Part shown: piece after piece, positions 1 through 8,174 of the stretch
Position numbering within the stretch: the stretch's first letter is position 1
Layout of the letters: each line of letters starts with the position of its first letter
NCBI RefSeq assembly: GCF_024294785.1
Contig: NZ_JANCLT010000002.1
Coordinates: 124,001-188,000, forward strand
Direction: 5' to 3'
Source: Ectobacillus ponti
Lineage (GTDB): Bacteria; Bacillota; Bacilli; Bacillales; Bacillaceae_G
DNA length: 64,000 nucleotides
Notes under the pieces: generated by a model
Told to the model about the DNA's origin: nothing
Databases searched by the model: none
The model's input: the letters and a program-made list of their open reading frames with translations, nothing else
Made by a program: the position numbers and the translations under genes

Positions 1-87
1 CTCTGTGAACAAAGTCTGCTCCCCCCAACTGCTTGACCTTCTCATTTCATGGTAGGAGGAAAGTGTATCCAAGTCAACCGCCTGTAC

Positions 88-121
88 AAAAAATACGCAA
101 ACAATGAGCTGTCTGCGTATT
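88..121 (-). terminator. Intrinsic terminator after the LCP gene
   Basis: On the minus strand AATACGCA and TGCGTATT pair as an 8-bp stem and are followed by a run of T. It sits just past the stop of the LCP gene. Bases 1-87 hold no gene I can support. Confidence 0.75.
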
Positions 122-138
122 GCTTTTCCGCTGGGGAA

Positions 139-1053
139 CTACATTTGCAGATGCTCCCGCAGCTGGCGGGACACCTGCCGGCGCGTTTCCTCCGGCACCA
201 TGTAATACCAGACATGCCCAAGCATGCGGCCATCTCCCGGCATTTGCACCTGTTCAATGTTGTCTGCCGCCTGCCGGTAATCCCGTTGCAGAGTGTACAT
301 ATCGGCTGCAGTTAAATTGGTGCGCACGTTCTTCTGCACGGCTGCCAGCACCTCGTCAATATTGGCAAAGGAAGAGAAATCGGCACCCTTGCGAACCACT
401 GCCTCCAGTACCTTGCGCTGCCGTTCCTGACGGCCAAAGTCGCCATTTGGATCTTCCTTGCGCATGCGCGCATAGCGCAGGGCCTCTTCGCCGTTCAGCT
501 GAATGCTCCCCTTTTGGAAGGTCGAGCCCTCATAGCTGAATGGAAATAGATTATCCACCGTGATGCCGCCGACGGCATCCACCACATCACGAAAGCCGTC
601 CATATTCATCTCCACATAATAATCAATGGGCACATTCAAAAACTTCTCAACTGTGCTCATTGCGGCGGCCACACCACCATACGCATAGGCATGGTTGATT
701 TTGTCCCGCCGTCCTTGTCCGGCAATTTCCGCATAGGAATCGCGCGGTATGCTCACGACCTTCGTTGTGGCTTTTGCCGGATTCACCGTCACGAGCAGCA
801 TGGAATCTGAACGGCCCTTGTCGCCGCTCCGCTTGTCCACCCCCAGCACCAGCACAGAAATCGGGTCCTGCCGCTGCATCACAACCGGCTCGGGCCGCAC
901 CTGTTCGGCAGCCTGCCGCTTCACGGGCTGATGAACGGAATGAAGTGTCTGTTCCATTGCAGAGTAGACATGATACGTATAGAGACCGGTTGCAGCAAGT
1001 GCCGCCCCCAGAACGCCGAACGTCCAGCCCAGAATCTGTTTGCGCCTGCTCAT
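139..1053 (-). CDS. LytR-CpsA-Psr (LCP) family wall polymer ligase
   Basis: LCP enzymes transfer anionic glycopolymers such as teichoic acid from undecaprenyl carriers to peptidoglycan on the outer membrane face. The 304-residue protein has a short cytoplasmic basic start, one membrane anchor at about residues 7-30, and an LCP domain from about 65 to 215. Family motifs are visible: GVDKR (71-75), RSDSMLLV (81-88), IPRD (102-105), KINHAYA (118-124), RYARMRKED (193-201) and GRQERQR (207-213); the Arg and Asp residues in these bind the pyrophosphate of the lipid substrate. Length is normal. A GAAGGGG site precedes the ATG. It lies 67 bp downstream of an ArsR gene on the same strand and may be co-transcribed with it. 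Which polymer it attaches cannot be told. Confidence 0.9.
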   Translation of the reverse strand: MSRRKQILGWTFGVLGAALAATGLYTYHVYSAMEQTLHSVHQPVKRQAAEQVRPEPVVMQRQDPISVLVLGVDKRSGDKGRSDSMLLVTVNPAKATTKVVSIPRDSYAEIAGQGRRDKINHAYAYGGVAAAMSTVEKFLNVPIDYYVEMNMDGFRDVVDAVGGITVDNLFPFSYEGSTFQKGSIQLNGEEALRYARMRKEDPNGDFGRQERQRKVLEAVVRKGADFSSFANIDEVLAAVQKNVRTNLTAADMYTLQRDYRQAADNIEQVQMPGDGRMLGHVWYYMVPEETRRQVSRQLREHLQM

Positions 1054-1120
1054 AGAAATCGCCCCTTCTCATCTGGAATGGGCATAGTGTTTCCTTGGCA
1101 GCGGCAAACCATTCCAAGGA

Positions 1121-1411
1121 TTAAGACTGCATCAGCGCTATAATCTGTCTCACGCGCGGGTCCTCCACCTGGTACAATACCTCCAGCTGCTTCCGTTCCG
1201 CTTTCAGGACGCGGCTCTTCTTCATCTTCGTGGTATGCTGGCTGATGACAGGCTGCGGCAGCCCCAGAGCCTCGCACATCTCCTTCACTGAAATGGAGCC
1301 GCACTGCATCACGAGTTCCAGCATCCGGAGTCTGACGGGATGGGCAATCAGCTTCAGAAGCTCTGCATACTGGGACGCTCCCTTTTCATCTATTTGTTGA
1401 TATGTATGCAT
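1121..1411 (-). CDS. ArsR-family winged-helix regulator
   Basis: A 96-residue ArsR-type repressor. The helix-turn-helix is at about residues 25-65 (LIAHPVRLRMLELV, then MCEALGLPQPVISQHTTKMK). The start at 1411 is chosen because AGGAGG lies at the right distance; an ATG seven codons upstream lacks such a site. I see no conserved metal-binding Cys/His set, so the inducer is unknown. A perfect 9-bp inverted repeat overlaps its own promoter, which suggests autorepression. It precedes the LCP gene, which may be its target. Confidence 0.85.
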   Translation of the reverse strand: MHTYQQIDEKGASQYAELLKLIAHPVRLRMLELVMQCGSISVKEMCEALGLPQPVISQHTTKMKKSRVLKAERKQLEVLYQVEDPRVRQIIALMQS

Positions 1412-1448
1412 ATTTGCCTCCTGACTATGCATTTAACAGTATTTTCTA

Positions 1449-1467
1449 TTTATATTTAAAATATAAA
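1449..1467. promoter_or_regulatory. Inverted repeat operator over the arsR -10 region
   Basis: TTTATATTT and AAATATAAA form a perfect 9-bp inverted repeat with a one-base centre. On the minus strand a TTTACA -35 lies upstream and the -10 (TATATT) falls inside the repeat. The position fits a site for the ArsR protein encoded just downstream; binding is inferred. Confidence 0.5.
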
Positions 1468-1530
1468 GTACATAAACATCGAATGTAAAGAATTTATTTA
1501 TCTCATATTCGAATTTTTGGATGAAAAAGA

Positions 1531-1552
1531 AAAAACCCGGCTCCTAAGAGCC
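1531..1552 (-). terminator. Terminator of the yknXYZW-type operon
   Basis: On the minus strand GGCTC and GAGCC form a stem with a 4-base loop, followed by a T-rich run. It follows the last gene of the exporter operon. Confidence 0.75.
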
Positions 1553-1563
1553 AAGTTCCTCCA

Positions 1564-2250
1564 TCAAGCGGCAGATTGTGCCAGTGTGCTTCCAACCGAG
1601 ACAAGCACTGTAATGCCGAATAAAATGCCGACCACAATCCATGCGCCCTTCCGCTTCAGGCCGGCAACAGTCTGCAGGCCCGCAAACAGCAGGTAGAAGG
1701 ACCACAGATAGAAAATATCAAACACAGACCCGAGCCCAGCCAGCATGCTGCCGGACGGGAACAGGCTTCCGAGGCTTGTAAAGCTTGTCATGCCCTCCCG
1801 GTAGCCTACAACTGCGAAGAGGATATTGTTCACCGCGTAATACACAATCACGACCGTGCTGGAATAAATCGTGAGGGACAGCATTTGCTTATAGGTCGCG
1901 TCACTTCCCGCGAGAGTCGTGCAAATCTTCAGGATGGCCCCGCCAATCAGAAAGATGATGGGAGACGCAATGAGGCCGATGACCGCCCCTGTAACGCCCA
2001 TGATAGTTTGAAAGGTTGCTTTATCAATCGTCTGATCAGGCACAGCCGATTTGATTTGGGCGATTAACGCATCATTGACAATGAGATACATGAAGGCCCC
2101 AAGCATCACACTGAGCAGGATGGCCATGATGAACATCGGGCCGAGCACGCGCGGGTTGCGGCGCATCCTCTCGAATTGCACTGCCGGCGACAGCAGCATG
2201 CCTGCCAGAGAGGGCTTTGGCAGCTTAACTTTTTCCATTTGTACTTCCAT
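1564..2250 (-). CDS. yknW: Yip1-family membrane protein (YknW-like)
   Basis: A 228-residue membrane protein with a basic cytoplasmic start and about five or six hydrophobic segments (near 38-60, 85-108, 125-150, 180-197, 203-225), as in the Yip1 family. In B. subtilis YknW is a Yip1 protein that works with the YknXYZ exporter in resistance to the SdpC toxin. Here it is the last gene after an adaptor, an ATPase and a permease, the same gene set in a different order. Start set by AAGGAGG. The gene symbol rests on context more than on sequence. Confidence 0.75.
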   Translation of the reverse strand: MEVQMEKVKLPKPSLAGMLLSPAVQFERMRRNPRVLGPMFIMAILLSVMLGAFMYLIVNDALIAQIKSAVPDQTIDKATFQTIMGVTGAVIGLIASPIIFLIGGAILKICTTLAGSDATYKQMLSLTIYSSTVVIVYYAVNNILFAVVGYREGMTSFTSLGSLFPSGSMLAGLGSVFDIFYLWSFYLLFAGLQTVAGLKRKGAWIVVGILFGITVLVSVGSTLAQSAA

Positions 2251-2262
2251 TTGTGTTCCTCC

Positions 2263-3465
2263 TTATTCGTAACGCAAAGCCTCGATCGGGTCGAGCTTCG
2301 CTGCTTTGTTGGCTGGGATGAGACCAAAAATAATCCCGAGTGTCATTGAGAACAGCACACCGCCGATGACAACCTGCGGTGATACGAGCGGTGGCCAATT
2401 CGCAAAGGATGAGACCACATAGGCCCCGCCGACGCCAAGGCCGATGCCGATGATACCGCCAAGCATCGTCAGCATGACCGCTTCAATCAGAAACTGCAGC
2501 AGAATTTTGCCGCGCGTTGCTCCGAGCGCCTTGCGGATGCCGATTTCACGCGTCCGCTCCGTCACGGATACGAGCATGATGTTCATCACCCCGATGCCGC
2601 CGACCAGCAAGGAAATGCCGGCAATGCCGCCGATGATGCTCGTCATAATGCCTGTGACCTTGGAAATGCTCTTTTGAATTTCTTCAATGTTCAGCACTTC
2701 GTATTTGCCCTTCAGCTCCTCCGGCTTGCGGTCATTCAGCAGGGCCGCCGCCTTCTTGCCGGCAGTCTGCATGCTGTCCACATCCTTCGCCTGAATGGTG
2801 ACGTTCTGAATATTGTCCGTGCCGTACAGCACCGGCCACAGCGGCAGCGGAATCAGCACCTGCGGATAGCTCAGGGCACCGAATAAGTCATCCGCGAGCT
2901 TATAGACACCGATAACCTGAAACGGCTGCCCCTTCAGCTCCACAATCCGGCCCACAGCCTTCTCCTTGCCGAACAGCTCTTCTGCGGCCTTCTCGTTCAG
3001 CATGATGACGTTGCTGCCCTGCTCCACATCCGTTTGATTCAGCTGTCTGCCCGCTGTGGTCTTCAGCTTGTTCACGATAAAATAGTCCGCTGTCACCCCA
3101 TCCAGCTGCGGATGCACGGTTTTGTCCCCCGCCGTGATGCTGTCGGAGGAGGAGTTCACCGTGATGACATGGGCGACCTCCGGAATTTGGCCGATCAGCA
3201 GCAGGTCCTCTTGGGAGAAGGTCGGCGTTTGATCAAAGGGCATTGCGAACATATCCTGCTCCTCCGGCTTGAACATGAGCTGCACGGTGTTGTTGCCGTC
3301 TCCGATGATGGAGGACTTCAGCATGGCTTCCCCGCCTTGGCCGATTGCCACAACCGTAATGATGGAGCCGACGCCGATAATGATGCCGAGCATGGTCAGC
3401 GCAGAGCGCAGCTTGTGCGCGAGAATGGAGGAAATCGCGATTTTCATGCTATCGAGCAAGCTCAT
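2263..3465 (-). CDS. yknZ: MacB/FtsX-type ABC exporter permease (YknZ-like)
   Basis: A 400-residue permease with MacB topology: one N-terminal membrane helix (about 18-41), a large extracytoplasmic MacB_PCD domain (about 45-240), then three helices near 275-298, 325-350 and 362-385 forming the FtsX domain. The signature ERTREIGIRKALGATRG follows the second helix. Such permeases act as mechanotransmitters and export peptides or lipophilic compounds rather than importing. It overlaps the ATPase gene by 17 bases, with GGAGG inside the upstream gene, so translation is coupled. Confidence 0.88.
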   Translation of the reverse strand: MSLLDSMKIAISSILAHKLRSALTMLGIIIGVGSIITVVAIGQGGEAMLKSSIIGDGNNTVQLMFKPEEQDMFAMPFDQTPTFSQEDLLLIGQIPEVAHVITVNSSSDSITAGDKTVHPQLDGVTADYFIVNKLKTTAGRQLNQTDVEQGSNVIMLNEKAAEELFGKEKAVGRIVELKGQPFQVIGVYKLADDLFGALSYPQVLIPLPLWPVLYGTDNIQNVTIQAKDVDSMQTAGKKAAALLNDRKPEELKGKYEVLNIEEIQKSISKVTGIMTSIIGGIAGISLLVGGIGVMNIMLVSVTERTREIGIRKALGATRGKILLQFLIEAVMLTMLGGIIGIGLGVGGAYVVSSFANWPPLVSPQVVIGGVLFSMTLGIIFGLIPANKAAKLDPIEALRYE

Positions 3466-4141
3466 GCGTATTCCTCCGATCCTCTGTGATGCGGCCGTCG
3501 CGGATCATGATGCGGCGCCGGGCGTAGGCTGCCACCTCATCCTCGTGCGTGACCATAATAATGGTCGTCCCCTCCTGATTCAGCTGCGTAAAAATCTCCA
3601 TCACCTGCTCGCCGGACTTGGAATCCAAGGCGCCGGTCGGCTCATCTGCGAGGATGAAGGCGGGACGATTGGCAATGGCTCTGGCGATGGCGACGCGCTG
3701 CTTTTGTCCGCCGGACAGCTGGTTGGGCAGATGGTGGACCCGGTCAGACAAGCCGACCTTCCCCAGCGCCTCGAGTGCCCGCTCACGCCGCTCCTTCTTG
3801 CCGAGGCCGCCGTACACAAGCGGCAGCTCCACATTCTCCACCGCGCTCAGGCGCGGCAGGAGATGGAAATGCTGAAAGACAAAGCCGATATATTCGTTGC
3901 GCACCTTGGCCAGATGGGCTTCATCCGCCTCTGGAATGCTTACGCCATTCAGCACATATGTGCCACTTGTCGGGCGGTCGAGGCAGCCGATGATGTTCAT
4001 CAAAGTGGACTTCCCTGAGCCGGACGGCCCCATAATGGCGGCAAACTCGCCGTCTTCAATTTCAAGGCTGATCTCATATAGAACGGGGACAGAAAGCGTG
4101 CCCTGCTTATATGTCTTTTCCACACCGCCGAGGCTGATCAT
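3449..4141 (-). CDS. yknY: MacB/LolD-type ABC exporter ATPase (YknY-like)
   Basis: A 230-residue ATPase that powers the adjacent permease. Walker [10 protein letters not shown] is at 38-46, the Q-loop glutamine near 90, the LSGGQ signature at 142-146, Walker B ILADEP at 163-168, and the switch His in MVTHE. It is the usual length for the LolD/MacB class. It overlaps the adaptor gene by 4 bases (ATGA) and the permease gene by 17. The substrate is not shown by the sequence; by homology of the set, toxin or antimicrobial peptide removal is likely. Confidence 0.92.
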   Translation of the reverse strand: MISLGGVEKTYKQGTLSVPVLYEISLEIEDGEFAAIMGPSGSGKSTLMNIIGCLDRPTSGTYVLNGVSIPEADEAHLAKVRNEYIGFVFQHFHLLPRLSAVENVELPLVYGGLGKKERRERALEALGKVGLSDRVHHLPNQLSGGQKQRVAIARAIANRPAFILADEPTGALDSKSGEQVMEIFTQLNQEGTTIIMVTHEDEVAAYARRRIMIRDGRITEDRRNTHELAR

Positions 4142-5316
4142 GGTTTCACTTCCATTCCGGCATACAGCTTGTCAGTCGGGCTTTTGACGACCTTCTGCTC
4201 CGGCTTCAGGCCCTCGATAATCTCAATCCACTCTCCATCGCTGAGGCCCGTTGTGACCTTCTGCTCCTTCAGCTTGCCGTTTTCAGCCACATACACGAAT
4301 GGAGAATCACCCTTCTCCACAAGGCTGCTGCGCGGAATTGCCTGGATCGTCTTGGACGTAATATTCACCTGCAGGGAAACATGATAGCCCGGCGCCAGTC
4401 CATCCTGCGTATCCAGCGATGCTTTATAAGCGTAATAGGAAATCGTGCCCGCATCCTGTCCGGCAGCTGCCGTCAATTGGCCAGCCTCTGCTGTGTTCGG
4501 ATAGGAGCTGACCTCGGTAATCTTTCCCTTCCACGTCTTATTCGGCACGGCCTTGGAGGTCAGGGATACCTCCTGTCCCGGCTGCACCTGGGCCTTTTGC
4601 AGCTCGTTCAGGCTGCCCTCCACAACAAACGGTGCTTTCGGCGCAATCTGCAGAATGGCCTTTGCACCTGCCGCCATCCCTGCCCCCGCCTGCACAGCCT
4701 GCTCATCCACCTGCTGCACGATGCCGGCCACAGGGCTTGTCACCGTCAGCTCAGCCTGCTTTTGCACCAGCTGCTCCCGCTGCAGCTTATTCCGCTCCAT
4801 CTCCAGCTCTGTCGTTTTCTGGGTGACCTCCAGCTCGCCCAGCTGCGCCTGCAGCGGATTCAGCACCTCTGCCGGCGCGCTTGCATCCTTCGCCTTTTGT
4901 ATGTCAGCCTTCAGGCTCTTCACCTTATCCTTTGTCTGGCTGTAGCGCAGAGACGTGATTTTCTCATCCATCTCCAGCTGCTTCAGCTGCAGCGTCAAAT
5001 CCGCGCTTTCATATGTATACAGCTTTTGTCCCGCCTGCACCTCGTCCCCTTTCTTGACGAGCAGCTCCTTCAGCTTCCCCTTCGCCGCATCCGGATACAG
5101 CGATGTAATTTCACCGGAAGACACCCGCCCGGATACAAGCTTCGTATTGTTTAAGGTTTTCTCGCTCAGTGAGGTGAAGGCCATGCCGCCGGTTTCCGCC
5201 TTTTTCTTGCTCTGCAGCACGGCTACATTCACGCCCGCAATGAGCAGGACAGCTGCGGCGATGCCTGCTATGATCCACTTCTTCTTTTTGGGAGAACGCA
5301 CTGTTTCCGTTTGCAT
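4138..5316 (-). CDS. yknX: HlyD-type adaptor (membrane fusion) protein (YknX-like)
   Basis: A 392-residue extracytoplasmic adaptor for the ABC exporter. A basic start and one membrane helix (about 13-32) anchor it. A biotinyl-lipoyl-like half motif precedes a long coiled coil (about 108-180, rich in Lys, Glu, Gln and Leu), followed by the second lipoyl half (TSPVAGIVQQVDE), a beta-barrel and a C-terminal membrane-proximal domain. It is first in the four-gene operon, and a good promoter lies upstream. Confidence 0.88.
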   Translation of the reverse strand: MQTETVRSPKKKKWIIAGIAAAVLLIAGVNVAVLQSKKKAETGGMAFTSLSEKTLNNTKLVSGRVSSGEITSLYPDAAKGKLKELLVKKGDEVQAGQKLYTYESADLTLQLKQLEMDEKITSLRYSQTKDKVKSLKADIQKAKDASAPAEVLNPLQAQLGELEVTQKTTELEMERNKLQREQLVQKQAELTVTSPVAGIVQQVDEQAVQAGAGMAAGAKAILQIAPKAPFVVEGSLNELQKAQVQPGQEVSLTSKAVPNKTWKGKITEVSSYPNTAEAGQLTAAAGQDAGTISYYAYKASLDTQDGLAPGYHVSLQVNITSKTIQAIPRSSLVEKGDSPFVYVAENGKLKEQKVTTGLSDGEWIEIIEGLKPEQKVVKSPTDKLYAGMEVKP

Positions 5317-5353
5317 CGTTGTAGCTCCTTTTTTATGATTCTAGTATTATCCC

Positions 5354-5382
5354 ATTATATATCCACTGACAAATATATACAA
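5354..5382 (-). promoter_or_regulatory. SigmaA-type promoter of the exporter operon
   Basis: Read on the minus strand: TTGTAT, 17 bases, TATAAT. It lies 38 bases upstream of the adaptor start, with AAGGAG in between. Confidence 0.6.
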
Positions 5383-5450
5383 TAAAATCCATAGTTTTTT
5401 CCAATTATGGACATAGTTGTTGATTCTTATTTCCAATGTTAAATTCATAC

Positions 5451-5480
5451 TTTACAACTAAGAATAATATGGTTTATAGT
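5451..5480 (+). promoter_or_regulatory. Promoter of the TauE/SafE gene leader
   Basis: TTTACA, 18 bases, TATAGT. A transcript from about 5487 would meet a terminator after roughly 65 bases, before the exporter gene. Confidence 0.45.
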
Positions 5481-5516
5481 AGAAAAAATCATATAAAAAG
5501 CTGATCAGACAAACTG

Positions 5517-5556
5517 AAGGCACCGCACTGCTCAGGCAGCGCCGTGCCTTTTTTTT
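5517..5556 (+). terminator. Terminator hairpin in the leader of the exporter gene
   Basis: AAGGCAC and GTGCCTT close a GC-rich stem (CGC/GCG extend it) followed by eight T. It stands between the promoter and the ribosome binding site of the TauE/SafE gene, so it is either an attenuator or the end of a small RNA. No known riboswitch core was recognised in the short space before it. Confidence 0.6.
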
Positions 5557-5579
5557 ATGGTCCGCAAAGGAGAGAGACG

Positions 5580-6458
5580 ATGAAAAAGCTGCTTGTATTC
5601 ATTTTAATCGGCTTTACAGCCCAACTGATTGACGGGTCACTCGGCATGGCCTATGGAGTCACCTCCACCACGCTGCTGCTGACATTCGGCATTGCGCCGG
5701 CAGTGGCTTCCGCCTCTGTACATCTGGCGGAAGTTGTCACTACAGCGGCTTCCGGGGCTTCCCATATCAAATTTGGCAACGTGGATCAGGGGATGGTGAA
5801 ACGGCTTGTACTGCCGGGGGCTGCCGGGGCCTTCATCGGTGCATGCTTCCTCAGCAATCTGCCCGGCCAGCTCATCAAGCCCTATGTATCTCTGTTTCTG
5901 CTGGCGCTTGGACTCTATATTATGTACCGCTTCCTGTTTCCGCAGCACTTCCATCGCCAGACGGCGTCCAAAGCGCTGCCCAATAAGCAGCTGATTCCCC
6001 TCGGGCTCATCGCCGGCTTTTTTGATGCCACGGGCGGCGGCGGCTGGGGGCCCATTGCCACGCCGGTGCTGCTGGCGCGCAAGCAGCTTGAAGCAAGAAA
6101 GGTTATCGGCACAGTGGATACAGCAGAATTCGCTGTTGCTTCCGCGGCCACACTGGGCTTCCTGATCTCGCTCGGCTGGGAGCAGGTCAACTGGTATTGG
6201 GTGCTCACCCTGATGCTTGGCGGACTTGCGGCTGCTCCCATCGCAGCCTGGCTGGTCCGCATCATTCCCGCCCATCTGCTCGGTGTGCTTGTAGGCGGGC
6301 TGATTATCCTGACAAACATCCGGACGCTCCTGCAGGCATGGTCCTTCCCCAAGGACTGGCACACGCCGGCTTACATCAGTCTTTTTGTTCTGTGGGCATT
6401 GGCGCTTCTGCTTACAGTCCGCCGGCAAAGGGCGGCAAGCCTCTCCGAAAGGCTTTAA
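5580..6458 (+). CDS. TauE/SafE-family anion exporter
   Basis: A 292-residue membrane protein with about eight hydrophobic segments and the two-halved TauE/SafE (UPF0721) pattern: DGSLGMAYG in the first helix and the repeat-like FFDATGGGGWGP near the middle. Members move sulfite, sulfoacetate, taurine-related or other small anions. The start at 5580 is preceded by AAGGAG; an earlier in-frame ATG at 5544 lies inside the leader terminator and is unlikely. It converges on an ArsR-type gene, with a shared terminator region. The substrate is unknown; there are no sulfur genes next to it. Confidence 0.85.
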   Translation: MKKLLVFILIGFTAQLIDGSLGMAYGVTSTTLLLTFGIAPAVASASVHLAEVVTTAASGASHIKFGNVDQGMVKRLVLPGAAGAFIGACFLSNLPGQLIKPYVSLFLLALGLYIMYRFLFPQHFHRQTASKALPNKQLIPLGLIAGFFDATGGGGWGPIATPVLLARKQLEARKVIGTVDTAEFAVASAATLGFLISLGWEQVNWYWVLTLMLGGLAAAPIAAWLVRIIPAHLLGVLVGGLIILTNIRTLLQAWSFPKDWHTPAYISLFVLWALALLLTVRRQRAASLSERL

Positions 6459-6521
6459 CTTTCCATGGGGTCCTGATGGCTGGAATCCCAACATCCAAAC
6501 CTTCCATAAGTAAATAGAACA

Positions 6522-6556
6522 GCGCCCGGCACTGGTCTGCCGGGCGCTTTTGTTGT
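6522..6556 (+). terminator. Terminator after the TauE/SafE gene
   Basis: GCGCCCGGCA and TGCCGGGCGC pair over 10 bp with a 6-base loop, followed by TTTTGTTGTT. Confidence 0.85.
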
Positions 6557-6843
6557 TACCCTATACTCTTTATGATTTTGCTGATGCGCTCATCGGCTAT
6601 TTCATAATACATCTCCAGCCCGCTTCTCGTTCCTTTGACAAGGTTATGATACCGCAGCTTCGCCAAGTGGAGACTTACTGTCGACTGCGGCAAGTCCAGC
6701 TTGGTGTGGAGGGTTTTTACGTTTGCCTTCCCCTCCTTCAACAGCAGGTTCACCAAATGCAAGCGGATGGGGTGGCCCAGCGCTTTTAAAATGTCAGCAC
6801 CCTCTACATATTGTATTTCTGCAGCATAATACTCCTCCATCAT
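6556..6843 (-). CDS. ArsR-family winged-helix regulator
   Basis: A 95-residue repressor with a classic ArsR fold: ILKALGHPIRLHLVNLLL, then the recognition helix in LDLPQSTVSLHLAKLRYHNLV and a beta wing with GTRSGLEMYYEI. It contains no cysteine at all, so thiol or soft-metal sensing of the BigR/CstR kind is not possible. It converges with the TauE/SafE exporter and may control it, although the two genes do not share a promoter region. A strong promoter lies about 100 bases upstream. Confidence 0.85.
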   Translation of the reverse strand: MMEEYYAAEIQYVEGADILKALGHPIRLHLVNLLLKEGKANVKTLHTKLDLPQSTVSLHLAKLRYHNLVKGTRSGLEMYYEIADERISKIIKSIG

Positions 6844-6948
6844 TCCTCTTCCTCCCTACCTCATTCTTGTTTCATCATGAACTCCTCACCAAGCATAAGG
6901 AAGCAATAGAAGCACTGGTTGACTGGTAAGAATACCCTTATACATTCC

Positions 6949-6977
6949 ATTATAAATGCACTTTCCAGAATATTCAA
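6949..6977 (-). promoter_or_regulatory. Promoter of the second arsR-type gene
   Basis: Minus strand: TTGAAT, 17 bases, TATAAT. The transcript would have a leader of about 100 bases; nothing else was recognised there. Confidence 0.6.
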
Positions 6978-6997
6978 TATTGATTTAACTTTATATA

Positions 6998-8089
6998 CTA
7001 AATTTTATCTTTTTGATAAGAAAATAAGTCTAATTGCTTATAGGCTCTTTCCTTTTCCACTATATCAGAAACGGTTATTCCAATGAGGCGGATGATGTCC
7101 CCCGCCCAGTTGTGCCGCCAAAGCCGCACGGCTGCCTGAAACAGCTCCTCCCCCTCCATAATGGGCTGCCCAAGCTTGCGGCTGCGCGTCAGGGTTGTCC
7201 GTTCCCGGTCCGCATATCGGATGGTCAGATGCACATTCTGTGTCAACACGCCCTTCGCCTGCAGCCGACCGCTCATATCCTGGCAAATCGCCAGCAGCTC
7301 ATCTAAAATGAACGGCTCTTGATCTGTGTCTGTGAGGAACGTCCGATACTTGCTCAGTGTCCGCACCTGATCCGCCGTACTCGGATCCACCGGGCGGTTA
7401 TCATGGCCGTTCACATAGGCCTGCATGCTCAGGCCGCGGTTGCCAAGCAGCCGCTTCACCTCACCCGTGTCCGCCTTGGCGAAGCCGCCGATTGTGTGAA
7501 TGCCATGCGCCTCCAGCAGGGCAGCGGACTTCTCCCCGATTCCATGTGTGCGCAGGATGGGAAGCGGCCACAGCTTCTCCTGAATATCGCGCCGGCGCAG
7601 TACCGTAATGCCTCTTGGCTTTTGGAATCCGCTCGCCATCTTGGCAAGAAACTTGCACGGGGCAATCCCGATGGATAAGGTGGTGCCGATCTCCTCCTCC
7701 ACCCGCTGTTGAATATGGCGCACTAAAGCAGGCACACCTCCATATGCTTCGTACACGTCACTGACATCCATATAGCATTCATCAATGCTGGCGACCTCAA
7801 TCAGCGGTGTGATGCTGCCGAGAAAGGAGAAAATGCGGCGGGATTCCTGCTTATACAGGGGAAAATCCGGAGTTTTGATGATGAGGTCCGGACAGAGGCG
7901 GCGGGCCTGCTCGATGAACATCAGCGTGTGGATGCCCTTTGCCCTCGCTTCGTAGGAAGCTGTAATGACAAACCCCTTCCGTTTATTGCCGACAATCGCC
8001 AGCGGCTTGCCGCGCAGCTCGGGATGATGGGCCTGCTCCACTCCGGCATAGAAGGCGTCGCAATCCACGTGTAAAATGACTCTGCCCAT
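6998..8089 (-). CDS. dinB: DNA polymerase IV (Y-family)
   Basis: A 363-residue translesion polymerase that extends past damaged bases at stalled forks. Palm residues are in place: D9 in HVDCDAF, and D103-E104 in SIDECYMDVS, which bind the two metal ions. The fingers and thumb follow (IGIAPCKFLAKMAS; helix-hairpin-helix in RTHGIGEKSAALLEAHGI), then the little-finger domain. The C-terminus carries QLDLF (352-356), the beta-clamp binding motif. The gene stands alone. I see no clear LexA box upstream. Confidence 0.95.
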   Translation of the reverse strand: MGRVILHVDCDAFYAGVEQAHHPELRGKPLAIVGNKRKGFVITASYEARAKGIHTLMFIEQARRLCPDLIIKTPDFPLYKQESRRIFSFLGSITPLIEVASIDECYMDVSDVYEAYGGVPALVRHIQQRVEEEIGTTLSIGIAPCKFLAKMASGFQKPRGITVLRRRDIQEKLWPLPILRTHGIGEKSAALLEAHGIHTIGGFAKADTGEVKRLLGNRGLSMQAYVNGHDNRPVDPSTADQVRTLSKYRTFLTDTDQEPFILDELLAICQDMSGRLQAKGVLTQNVHLTIRYADRERTTLTRSRKLGQPIMEGEELFQAAVRLWRHNWAGDIIRLIGITVSDIVEKERAYKQLDLFSYQKDKI

Positions 8090-8144
8090 ACAGCTCCCTC
8101 CTTTTTTGCTTAGTATGCAAACATCGGAGAAGCTTTAGCAAAAC

Positions 8145-8174
8145 AAAAAAGGAGCAGATTTGCAAATCCGCCCC
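8145..8174 (-). terminator. Terminator after the EF-G-binding protein gene
   Basis: Minus strand: GGGGCGGATT pairs with AATCTGCTCC through two G-U pairs, followed by six T. Confidence 0.7.

Noticed and set aside
5544-5579. N-terminal extension of the TauE/SafE protein
   Set aside because: The upstream ATG lies in the T-run of the leader terminator and has no ribosome binding site; the ATG at 5580 has AAGGAG.
6556-6843. Thiol-sensing CstR/BigR-type regulator of the TauE/SafE exporter
   Set aside because: The protein has no cysteine, which those sensors need.
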